A stretch of 64,000 nt of DNA from Affinundibacterium nitidum (lineage in GTDB: Bacteria > Pseudomonadota > Gammaproteobacteria > Burkholderiales > Burkholderiaceae_D). The notes under the pieces are model-generated. The model made no database searches, was not told the DNA's origin, and worked only from the letters and a program-made list of their open reading frames with translations. Positions 47,913 through 55,864 of this stretch are shown here, piece by piece (the first letter of the stretch is position 1; each line of letters opens with the position of its first letter). The position numbers were made by a program, and so were the translations under genes. Location of the stretch: assembly GCF_014284155.1 (NCBI RefSeq), contig NZ_JACOFZ010000001.1, positions 1,444,545 to 1,508,544 on the forward strand, in the 5' to 3' direction.

Positions 47913-48857
47913 ATGCCACTGATCACCGAACTGACGATACAGAGAATCTTCGACGACAACCGCGACACGCTACAACTAGGATGGTTTTCTGGCTTTTCTG
48001 GTGGCGAAAAGCAAATCACCGATGACGCGACTGCGTCCTCAGATCAGGTCGGTCACTTAAACTTGATTCACCCTGGGCGGATCCAAGTCTTAGGGCATCA
48101 AGAACTCAACTACTTTCAAAAACTATCGCCTGGCTCCCGTGCGAACTTAATCAAAGAACTTGTGGCAGGCAATCCCCCAGCGTTGATCGTGGCACAAGGA
48201 TTAGAATCACCACAGGTATTCTTGGATACCTGTGACGACAACAATATTCCCCTCTTCTCTACTCCTTTGCCAGCCGCGCAAGTCATCGATTATTTGCGCG
48301 TATATTTGTCGAAAAAGCTTGCTCCACAAGTGACCATGCACGGTGTCTTTATGGACGTTTTAGGCGTTGGCGTGTTAATTACGGGTGAATCTGGTTTGGG
48401 TAAGAGTGAATTGGGGCTAGAACTCATCTCACGTAGCCATGGCTTAGTCGCCGATGATGCAGTCGAATTTTCTCGCATTGCGCCGAATATGATTGAAGGT
48501 CGTTGCCCCGAGATTTTGCAAAATTTACTCGAAGTGCGCGGCCTAGGTCTACTCGATATCAAGGCAATTTTCGGTGAGACCTCTGTGCGGCGAAAAATGC
48601 GCCTGAAGTTAATTGTGCATCTCGTTAAACGCAGTACACTTGAAGAAAACTACGAACGCTTACCGATCGATTCGCAAACCCAAGACGTACTTGGTTTGCA
48701 AATCAAAAAAGTGGTCATTCCAGTTGCTGCAGGTCGCAATATTGCGGTTCTACTGGAGGCTGCAGTTCGCAACACCATTTTGCAATTGCGCGGCATCAAC
48801 ACATTAGAAGAATTCATGGAACGTCAACGTCGCGCCATGGATGACACAATGGTGTAA
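47913..48857 (+). CDS. hprK: HPr kinase/phosphorylase
   Basis: A 314-residue bifunctional enzyme with an N-terminal regulatory domain and a C-terminal kinase domain. The Walker A motif GESGLGKS is at 158-165, followed by [11 protein letters not shown], and the HprK signature [15 protein letters not shown]. It phosphorylates and dephosphorylates HPr/NPr at a serine. It sits between ptsN and rapZ and ends five bases before rapZ, consistent with one operon. Confidence 0.96.
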   Translation: MPLITELTIQRIFDDNRDTLQLGWFSGFSGGEKQITDDATASSDQVGHLNLIHPGRIQVLGHQELNYFQKLSPGSRANLIKELVAGNPPALIVAQGLESPQVFLDTCDDNNIPLFSTPLPAAQVIDYLRVYLSKKLAPQVTMHGVFMDVLGVGVLITGESGLGKSELGLELISRSHGLVADDAVEFSRIAPNMIEGRCPEILQNLLEVRGLGLLDIKAIFGETSVRRKMRLKLIVHLVKRSTLEENYERLPIDSQTQDVLGLQIKKVVIPVAAGRNIAVLLEAAVRNTILQLRGINTLEEFMERQRRAMDDTMV

Positions 48858-48862
48858 GAATT

Positions 48863-49732
48863 ATGCGTATCCTGTTAATCAGTGGCATTTCCGGCTCAGG
48901 CAAATCGGTTGCGTTAAACGTTATTGAAGATGCTGGCTTTTACTGCGTCGATAACTTACCGCCCAGTTTATTGGTCGACCTCGTCAATACCCTTGAATGG
49001 GAAGGCGTAAAAAGCGCGGCTATGGCAATCGATTCGCGTAGCGCACATTTACTCAAGATCGTACCTGAAGCGATTGAACGTTTGCGTCAACTCGGGCATG
49101 AAGTCAAAGTCTTATTTCTCACAGCGAGTTCGGAAACCTTGATCGCTCGATTCTCGGAAACGCGTCGCAGCCATCCGCTATCTCATCTACTACAGCAGCA
49201 ACAATTATCAAGTGCACCATTAAGCCTGGTGGAGTGCATCCAAAAAGAACGTGAACTACTCGAGCCCCTGCAATTTTTAGGACATGTAATTGACACTTCA
49301 TTTCTCAGCGCCAACAGCTTGCGCCAATGGATTAAAGATGAAATCGGCGTGGAGCAGGCACCTCTCATTTTGATGTTCGAATCTTTCGCGTTCAAAGTGG
49401 GTGTGCCACTCGACGTGGATTTCGTATTTGATGTTCGAATCTTGCCGAATCCGCACTATGATCATGCACTGCGCCCCTTAACTGGTAAAGATCAGCCTGT
49501 AATCAATTTCCTTGACCAGCAAGAAATGGCGCAAGATCTGTATCGTGATATTCAAAGCTTAATCGAAAAATGGCTGCCAGAATTCAAACGCGATAATCGT
49601 AGTTATTTGACAGTGGGTATAGGCTGCACCGGTGGGCAACATCGTTCAGTGTATATGGTGGAAAAACTGGCGAAATACTTCCAACAAAATGAACGGGTTC
49701 TGATTCGTCATCGTCAAACAAATTGCGGTTAA
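48863..49732 (+). CDS. rapZ: RNase adapter protein / nucleotide-binding protein RapZ
   Basis: A 289-residue protein with Walker A GISGSGKS (8-15), the FYCVDNLPPSLL signature, and the C-terminal GIGCTGGQHRSVYMVE motif. In enterobacteria RapZ guides RNase E to the sRNA GlmZ and senses glucosamine-6-phosphate; in this lineage the target is not established. Only five bases separate it from hprK. A terminator lies downstream. Confidence 0.95.
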   Translation: MRILLISGISGSGKSVALNVIEDAGFYCVDNLPPSLLVDLVNTLEWEGVKSAAMAIDSRSAHLLKIVPEAIERLRQLGHEVKVLFLTASSETLIARFSETRRSHPLSHLLQQQQLSSAPLSLVECIQKERELLEPLQFLGHVIDTSFLSANSLRQWIKDEIGVEQAPLILMFESFAFKVGVPLDVDFVFDVRILPNPHYDHALRPLTGKDQPVINFLDQQEMAQDLYRDIQSLIEKWLPEFKRDNRSYLTVGIGCTGGQHRSVYMVEKLAKYFQQNERVLIRHRQTNCG

Positions 49733-49775
49733 TTGTGGGATCAATTAGTCGCTGAATCAACAGAATACGTTTGCA

Positions 49776-49813
49776 AAAAAGGCTTCAATTCAGTCTGAAC
49801 TGAAGCCTTTTTC
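49776..49813 (+). terminator. Bidirectional terminator, rapZ / ABC permease
   Basis: GGCTTCA (49781-49787) pairs with TGAAGCC (49801-49807), extended inwards by TTCAG/CTGAA after one mismatch, with AAAAAA before and TTTTT after. It lies between two converging genes. Confidence 0.85.
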
Positions 49814-49833
49814 TATTTTGCATGACGAAACGT

Positions 49834-50997
49834 TTATTGCGCAACGACCTCACGCATCTTCTTCGACACGAAAATCAGACTTGCTGACATGATGGCGAGT
49901 GCAACAACGATCGCGATTCCAAAGGAAGACGCTGCTACCAACTCTCCCTTCAACACTTGATTCATCATTTGCGTCTGCGCCATCACAGGCACCCAGGTCA
50001 ACCATGCAGGTTCTTTGCCAGGATTAACAATGAAGAACATCGGCATAAAAGAAACGACGAGACTCAATAATTGATTGCGTACTTGTGCTTCTTTAAAAGT
50101 TTTGCAGGTTAAAGAAACCGCTACCTGTAAAGCAGACAAAGCACCAGCTAAAGGAATTAAAACTAGCAGAAAAGCTGCGGCATCTTTCACACCAAATTGA
50201 AACTCTGCCTTCAAGGCCTCATTGCCGATAACCGCTTGTGCGGGGAAGAAACTACTCACTGTCAGCAATACAATCAAAATACTGACCGACATCACCGCAG
50301 TTGTTTTGCCGATCGCTAACTGCCAACCAGAAACCGGGTTCATCATCAATGGTTCCAAGGAGCCCCGCTCACGTTCACCTGCAGTACTATCAATCGCTGC
50401 AAACATGCCGCCCATCACAATTGCCATTACCAGCACCATCGGCAACATCGCTGTAATCGTAACTTTACGCTCATCAGTACGTTGCAATTGGCGTTCTTTG
50501 ATACCAATACTTTGTAACACATCCGGTGAAATACCGCGCATCAAGAGATCAAGACTCGTTTTTTCCTGTACAAAATTATTCAGTAATCGACGCAAAGGAA
50601 TCAAGCCCATCTCTGCTTGACGATTCGAAGTATCGTAAGCCACTTCCAAATCAACATGCTTGGTTTCCGCCAAATCTTCATCAAAATTTGCGGGTACAAT
50701 CAACACTGGCTTACTCAATTCTTTCTTGCGCGATTTCTCTTCATAGTCGGCAGGCGCTTCCTTAATTTTATAGCCTTGACGCTCTAAAAAGTTTTGCAAG
50801 CTTGGTGCGTCTTTCATATTTACAGCGTATACCGTACGATCAATCGCTTGCGATTCAACTTGCGACATCACTGTGGAGAAGATAAATAACAGCAGAGGTA
50901 CAGACAGCAATGAACTAAAGATCACCATCATCAAAGTACGACGATCACGCATCGCATCAGAAATTTCTTTCCAATAAATCGCTAATATTTCTTTCAT
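49834..50997 (-). CDS. ABC-2 type exporter permease, NatB-like
   Basis: A 387-residue membrane protein. One N-terminal helix (LMMVIFSSLLSVPLLLFIF) and a cluster of C-terminal helices (from about 180) enclose a large periplasmic domain (about 45-175). The segment GERERGSLEPLMMNPVSGW after a transmembrane helix is typical of NatB-type permeases. It pairs with the ATPase gene upstream; their junction is TGATG (stop and start share one base). NatAB of Bacillus extrudes sodium, but the family also exports other compounds, so the substrate is open. Confidence 0.88.
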   Translation of the reverse strand: MKEILAIYWKEISDAMRDRRTLMMVIFSSLLSVPLLLFIFSTVMSQVESQAIDRTVYAVNMKDAPSLQNFLERQGYKIKEAPADYEEKSRKKELSKPVLIVPANFDEDLAETKHVDLEVAYDTSNRQAEMGLIPLRRLLNNFVQEKTSLDLLMRGISPDVLQSIGIKERQLQRTDERKVTITAMLPMVLVMAIVMGGMFAAIDSTAGERERGSLEPLMMNPVSGWQLAIGKTTAVMSVSILIVLLTVSSFFPAQAVIGNEALKAEFQFGVKDAAAFLLVLIPLAGALSALQVAVSLTCKTFKEAQVRNQLLSLVVSFMPMFFIVNPGKEPAWLTWVPVMAQTQMMNQVLKGELVAASSFGIAIVVALAIMSASLIFVSKKMREVVAQ

Positions 50998-51806
50998 CAG
51001 AGACTCCCTTGTACTGATGGGTTAATTTCTTTGCTTTGCAAGAAAGCGAGCTTCACAAAAGCATCTTCAAAGTCTGATTCCTGTGCTTCTTCCATCAACT
51101 CAGCCACCGTACCTTTAGTGACTGTTTGACCTTTTGCCACGATCACAACGGTGTCGCACAGACGCTCTACCTCTTGCATAATGTGAGTGGAAAACACAAT
51201 ACATTTACCCCCACCCTCTGGGGTGCGCAGCCAGCGTAAAAATTCACGCAAGGCGCGAGTGGCGACAACATCCAATCCGTTTGTTGGTTCATCTAAGATA
51301 ATATTCTTCGGATCGTGAATCAAAGCCCGCGCTAGAGCGATTTTCATACGCTCACCTTGGCTAAACCCTTCGGTACGGCGATCCAACAAACTGCCAATAT
51401 CAAGCCAATGTGCTAATTGATCTGTGCGCTTTTCGATGACAGCTCTATCCATGCCGTGCAACTTGCCGTAGTAGTGAATATTTTCACGCGAGGTGAGACG
51501 AGGATACAGACCACGGGCGTCGGAAAGAATACCAAGGCGACTTTGCGAAGCTGTTTGACCTTCCTTGACTTGTACGTCATCAATTTGAATCTTGCCGCTA
51601 TCAGCTTTTAGCAACGATGCGACCATACGCAAGCTCGTAGTTTTACCAGCACCGTTGGCGCCCAATAAACCAAGAATTGCGCCGTCTTGTGCAGTAAAGC
51701 TGACGCCGTTGACTGCCTTAACACGCTCGGCCGTCTTCTTTCCGATACCAAACTTAGGCTTACCTAGTTTGACAAATTCTTTATGTAAATCTTCAACGAT
51801 AATCAT
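50997..51806 (-). CDS. ABC transporter ATPase, NatA-like
   Basis: A 269-residue ATPase. Walker A GANGAGKT is at 49-56, the signature motif reads FSQGE (variant of LSGGQ), Walker B is ILDEPTNGLD and the H-loop is FSTHIM. A ribosome binding site GGAGAA precedes the ATG at 51804-51806. The start overlaps the upstream hydrolase stop by four bases (ATGA) and its stop overlaps the permease start, so all three genes form one tightly coupled unit. Confidence 0.92.
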   Translation of the reverse strand: MIIVEDLHKEFVKLGKPKFGIGKKTAERVKAVNGVSFTAQDGAILGLLGANGAGKTTSLRMVASLLKADSGKIQIDDVQVKEGQTASQSRLGILSDARGLYPRLTSRENIHYYGKLHGMDRAVIEKRTDQLAHWLDIGSLLDRRTEGFSQGERMKIALARALIHDPKNIILDEPTNGLDVVATRALREFLRWLRTPEGGGKCIVFSTHIMQEVERLCDTVVIVAKGQTVTKGTVAELMEEAQESDFEDAFVKLAFLQSKEINPSVQGSL

Positions 51807-53263
51807 TGTTGTTCTCCGTTTCGATTTGATTTCACACTGCTCGCCGCTTTCGGTGCGACCCAGACTAAGGGACGTGGAATCTGCACTACGCAGCTAGCAT
51901 CAACTTTGGCAGCTTCTTGATCATCTTTTGCAGCGACAAAATTATTCACCACTTCACGCACACAACCTTGCCCAATCAATCCATGCCCTGCATTTTTGAT
52001 AAATAAATGACGCGCTTTCTCGCCCAAGGCTTTTGCAACTTGATCACCATTTCGAGTAGGCGTAACTGGATCAATACCGCCGCTCAATAACAAGACAGGG
52101 CTATTTGATTTAGGTATCGTAAAGAATTCCGCAGGCACATCGCCACGGGGCCATGCTGAACAAATCTTGCCGTAGTTATTCGCCATCACAGAACTAAGCT
52201 CATCATTCACATTTGCCGCTGGCGGTTTTACATAGGCTTCTGAGCACCATACGGAGTAATGCATCCCCATACTCATCGCCGTTGGAGAAGGCAAATTAAA
52301 ACCACCACCTAAGTTTGCTAAAGGACCAAACTTGCCTTGATCAGCTTGCGCAATCGCATACGGCAATACGGACGTAACGGTAGGCGAATAGAGACCGCGG
52401 AATACCATGCCGATGATGTCCTCTCGACTGATTGGCATACTCACTTCAGTTCCCAAACGGGGATGCGTAAACGTCGCTTGTCGCGTACCGCCGCTCAACA
52501 AGTGTTTCCATCGATTTTCAAGATCCGGGTAAGCAGTATTGCAACGAGTATCAGCTTTGCAATCAGCGAAGATGCCGTCAAGTGCAGCTTTGGCATCTGT
52601 ACCAAGCAAGTTCAAATCCGGCGGTACTACACCATCAATCACCAAGCGACGCACAGACTTCGGAAATTGACGCAAGTATTCAAGACCAACTCGAGTTCCA
52701 TAGGAGACGCCTACCAAATTGATCGCACTATAATTTTGTGCGGCACGGACTGCCTCCAAATCTTGAACAGCAATGCTAGTCGTATAGAAACGTAAATCAC
52801 CATGCGGTAATTTTTGCAAGTCGTCTTTGCACTCAAGCACGCGTTTTACGACGGCCGCTTGATCCATGGGTGTTTCATCATTTTCCAGCTTTGGGCATTT
52901 AAGCGGCGCGCTCTTTCCAGTTCCGCGCTGATCAACAAATACCAAATCGCGACGACGATTCAATTTGCCAAGCATAGATTCACCAAAAGCCGAAACGCCG
53001 ATCGCACTCTGACCAGGCCCGCCTGCTAGCAAGAACACGGCGTCTGGTAATTTATTTCTATCCTGTGAAGGCAAGACAACATAATGTACATCGATTTTTT
53101 TGCCATCGGGCTGGCTAGGATCGAGAGGTCGACTGACTTGGCCACATTGGACTTCTTGTGGAAAGTTTGGGATACGGCAAGCTTTAGTACTAGCCTGTGC
53201 CCACAATGGCACAGCTAAAGTCAGCAAACATACCGCTTTCTTCATATTTGGATGTTTCAACAT
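51803..53263 (-). CDS. Exported alpha/beta hydrolase, tripeptidyl aminopeptidase-like
   Basis: ATG at 53261-53263 is set by a perfect AAGGAG; a TTG four codons upstream is less likely. The 486-residue product has a signal peptide (ending near WAQAS), the oxyanion segment LLAGGPGQSA, DQRGTGKS, the nucleophile Ser187 in GVSYG, and a C-terminal TAP-like region with SGGIDPVTPTRNG (Asp) and NAGHGLIGQGC (His). It resembles secreted proline iminopeptidase / tripeptidyl aminopeptidase enzymes. It is translationally coupled to the NatAB-like exporter, which suggests a shared job such as handling a peptide-like toxic compound, but this is inference. Confidence 0.88.
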   Translation of the reverse strand: MLKHPNMKKAVCLLTLAVPLWAQASTKACRIPNFPQEVQCGQVSRPLDPSQPDGKKIDVHYVVLPSQDRNKLPDAVFLLAGGPGQSAIGVSAFGESMLGKLNRRRDLVFVDQRGTGKSAPLKCPKLENDETPMDQAAVVKRVLECKDDLQKLPHGDLRFYTTSIAVQDLEAVRAAQNYSAINLVGVSYGTRVGLEYLRQFPKSVRRLVIDGVVPPDLNLLGTDAKAALDGIFADCKADTRCNTAYPDLENRWKHLLSGGTRQATFTHPRLGTEVSMPISREDIIGMVFRGLYSPTVTSVLPYAIAQADQGKFGPLANLGGGFNLPSPTAMSMGMHYSVWCSEAYVKPPAANVNDELSSVMANNYGKICSAWPRGDVPAEFFTIPKSNSPVLLLSGGIDPVTPTRNGDQVAKALGEKARHLFIKNAGHGLIGQGCVREVVNNFVAAKDDQEAAKVDASCVVQIPRPLVWVAPKAASSVKSNRNGEQQ

Positions 53264-53499
53264 AAACTCCTTCAAACGATGATGTGGAGGGACAGGTTTG
53301 AATTGTAAAGAGTGTTTTTTAGAAAAGGGAAGTCAAGTGACGAAATACGACGCCATGCGACAAAACACGAAAATTGCGGGATGAGCTAGTCCACAAAAAG
53401 GTAGCGAGTTTCAGCGAGTCTCAACTAGGAAATGCGAGTTAAATGGCGAACGCTCATTGAAAGGAATTTGGTACAAATGTTCCATGAGCCATCGCAACT

Positions 53500-54642
53500 C
53501 TACAAATCTAGCCCCGTCGCTAATTGTATCAACAGGCTTTTGATCGGCGCTGGTAGAGCTGCCTGCTGACTTCCGTGTATGTCTAACCAGCTAGCTCCAC
53601 TCTCCTGAACCGAATCTCGTGTGTTCTCAATACGCACGTAGATCACCTTGAATTCGAGGCGAAAATGGGTGAACACATGAGTCATCGCTGGCAGCGCGCT
53701 TATTTCCTTGATCTCACCATACCGCGCTGCGAAATCTTTGGCCGCCGCAAAGGTCTTCGATTCATCAAGTACGGCCACATCACTGCTGAGCTGCATTCCT
53801 TGATATTCAGGTAGAGAAAGCAATCCACCCCAAATACCAGAATCGGGTCTCTTCTCCAACAACACAAGGTCACCGTGACGCACGAGGAACATCAATGCAT
53901 GCTTTTCTTTGATCTTGGTTTTTGGTTTTTTGTAGGGGAGTTCAGCTGTACGGTGATCACGAAACGCTACGCACTTAGTTTGCAAAGGACAGCGCTGACA
54001 GGCAGGACTGCTACGCGTGCACAGAGTGGCACCCAAATCCATTAATCCTTGGGTGTACGATTCAATATCTTGCTCAGGCAAAAGCGCCTGCGCTCGCAGC
54101 CACAATTGATCTTCTACTGCCTTCGCTCCGGGATACCCTTCCACCCCAAACACCCGTGCAAAAACGCGTTTGACGTTGCCATCCAAAATCGCAGCTTGCG
54201 TGCCATACGAAAAAGCAGCGACGGCGGCTGCGGTCGACCTGCCAATACCTGGCAACTCCTGCAAAAGCTTCGGATCAGACGGGAATGTCCCTCGATACTG
54301 CTCCACTACCTGCTTGGCACATCGATGAAGATTACGGGCACGCGTGTAATAACCTAGACCACTCCATAATGCCATCACTTCTTCATTACTCGCTTCCGCC
54401 AAATCGAATACCGATGGACAACGATCCAAAAAACGTTGGTAATAAGGGATAACCGCCGTGACCTGCGTTTGTTGTAGCATGATTTCAGACAACCACACAC
54501 GATAGGCATCGCGAGTTTGCTGCCAAGGCAAACTATGGCGCCCGAACTTTTTTTGCCAAGCAATCACTGCAGCTGAAAAACTGGGATCACGTAATTCTGC
54601 TGGTGCAGCGGCTGCCTCTTCTCTGCGGATCACACGTTTCAT
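53500..54642 (-). CDS. mutY: A/G-specific adenine glycosylase
   Basis: A 380-residue DNA repair enzyme. The helix-hairpin-helix is in LQELPGIGRSTAAAVAAF followed by the catalytic Asp in ILDGNVKRV. The 4Fe-4S motif is CTRSSPACQRCPLQTKC. A C-terminal NUDIX-like domain (about 245-370) recognises 8-oxoguanine. It removes adenine mispaired with 8-oxoG. With mutM nearby on the same strand the region holds both glycosylases of the GO system. The ABC-hydrolase group lies between it and rapZ, which are often adjacent in Burkholderiales. Confidence 0.95.
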   Translation of the reverse strand: MKRVIRREEAAAAPAELRDPSFSAAVIAWQKKFGRHSLPWQQTRDAYRVWLSEIMLQQTQVTAVIPYYQRFLDRCPSVFDLAEASNEEVMALWSGLGYYTRARNLHRCAKQVVEQYRGTFPSDPKLLQELPGIGRSTAAAVAAFSYGTQAAILDGNVKRVFARVFGVEGYPGAKAVEDQLWLRAQALLPEQDIESYTQGLMDLGATLCTRSSPACQRCPLQTKCVAFRDHRTAELPYKKPKTKIKEKHALMFLVRHGDLVLLEKRPDSGIWGGLLSLPEYQGMQLSSDVAVLDESKTFAAAKDFAARYGEIKEISALPAMTHVFTHFRLEFKVIYVRIENTRDSVQESGASWLDIHGSQQAALPAPIKSLLIQLATGLDL

Positions 54643-54703
54643 ACGTTTACCGTCTTATGCTTTAGCAAGCTTTCAATCCTATTCCGCAACAAGTACATCG
54701 AGC

Positions 54704-55780
54704 TCATAGACTCACACCCACATACTGCAGTATCAAGCCTTTTGGGCCCACTGCCCAACCATGAGTACCATCCGCAAACCCAAGCGCGTTAAGTGGCGTC
54801 TCGCCAAGCACTGTCCAAGTCTTGCCAAAATCTTTGCTTACCCCAGAGCCTGCCAAGCCGCCGACCACAAAAGATGAACTGCCGGGCACCTTACTTACGA
54901 CAGACATGAAACCCTGCGGCAACGCGGGCGTCGCTTGCCAAGTCTTACCGCCATCACGACTGCTCATGGCATTCAGCCCAGCCCCCTTGGCTTGCTGGTA
55001 ATCACCACCAACAGCAAAGCCTCGCCCATTTTTCGCAACGCTCACTGAAAATAAGCCTTTGGGTGGGGCGGCGGCTGGCACCTCGGTCGTACTTACTTCC
55101 CAAGTCTTACCGCCATCGCGGGAGTGAAAGATACGGCTCTTGGCAGCACCACCTGTAACGAACCAAACCTCTTGCGTACCGAGTACTGAGATACAAGTAC
55201 CGCTCGCCGCAAAAGCGCCTTCGTTTGGCATCGCCGCCAATTGCTGTGCATCCTTCACCGGATTTATCCACGTGCGGCCACCATCATTGGTGACCAAAAC
55301 TTGGAAGCTACCATTGACCGGATCACCAAAAACAATCCCATGATTCTTATCCCAAAAATCCATGGCGTCCCAGAAGCCTGTCTCCTCGCCATTGACTTTC
55401 AATAGCTCCCAGCTTGTGCCGCCATCGACCGTCTTATATAAGGTCGATGCTTTACCAGGACCAGCGCTCATCGCGATCGCTGTCTTTGCATCAAAACCTT
55501 GAATATCACGAAAATCTAGCTTCTCCGCGCCAGTAATATTCATCGCTGTCCAGCGCTGTCCGTCAACGGTACGTAATACGGTCCCTTTCGCGCCACTGGC
55601 CCATGCAACATCTTTACTCACCACAGACAAGCCACGCAATTCCACCGTGACTCCAGCATCGACCTTGTTCCAAGCCGAACCCGACTGCGCCAAAGCCAAG
55701 GCTGGCAGTAGGCATATCAAGGCCGCTGCATTACGTGTCGCAGAAAAAAAGCTTAGACCTCGAATCGGACTTTTGGACAT
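54704..55780 (-). CDS. YCF48/BNR-repeat beta-propeller protein, exported
   Basis: ATG at 55778-55780 (MSKSPIRGL) follows a GGGG site and starts a signal peptide ending near ALAQSGS. The 358-residue product carries repeated SxDGGxTW blades (DGGTSWELL, DGGRTWINP, DGGKTWEVS, DGGKTWQAT, FGKTWTVLG), as in YCF48-like assembly proteins related to plant HCF136. In proteobacteria such proteins often accompany RND exporters; none is seen here, so the role is unknown. A terminator-like hairpin fills the short gap to the upstream dynamin-like gene and ends just before the ribosome binding site. Confidence 0.85.
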   Translation of the reverse strand: MSKSPIRGLSFFSATRNAAALICLLPALALAQSGSAWNKVDAGVTVELRGLSVVSKDVAWASGAKGTVLRTVDGQRWTAMNITGAEKLDFRDIQGFDAKTAIAMSAGPGKASTLYKTVDGGTSWELLKVNGEETGFWDAMDFWDKNHGIVFGDPVNGSFQVLVTNDGGRTWINPVKDAQQLAAMPNEGAFAASGTCISVLGTQEVWFVTGGAAKSRIFHSRDGGKTWEVSTTEVPAAAPPKGLFSVSVAKNGRGFAVGGDYQQAKGAGLNAMSSRDGGKTWQATPALPQGFMSVVSKVPGSSSFVVGGLAGSGVSKDFGKTWTVLGETPLNALGFADGTHGWAVGPKGLILQYVGVSL

Positions 55781-55790
55781 ATTGAAACCC

Positions 55791-55818
55791 CAAAAAAATA
55801 CGCCCCGAATCGAGGCGT
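55791..55818 (-). terminator. Terminator-like hairpin at the YCF48 gene ribosome binding site
   Basis: On the minus strand ACGCCTCG (55811-55818), loop ATT, CGGGGCGT (55800-55807), then A and seven T. One pair is a T-G wobble only in the minus-strand transcript (it is a C-A mismatch on plus), so it acts on the minus strand. The GGGG ribosome binding site begins right after the T-run, 8-11 bases before the ATG. Confidence 0.75.
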
Positions 55819-55864
55819 TTTCAGATTTATTAAATAGAGCTAAGAGCTCAACGACGATCAAGCA

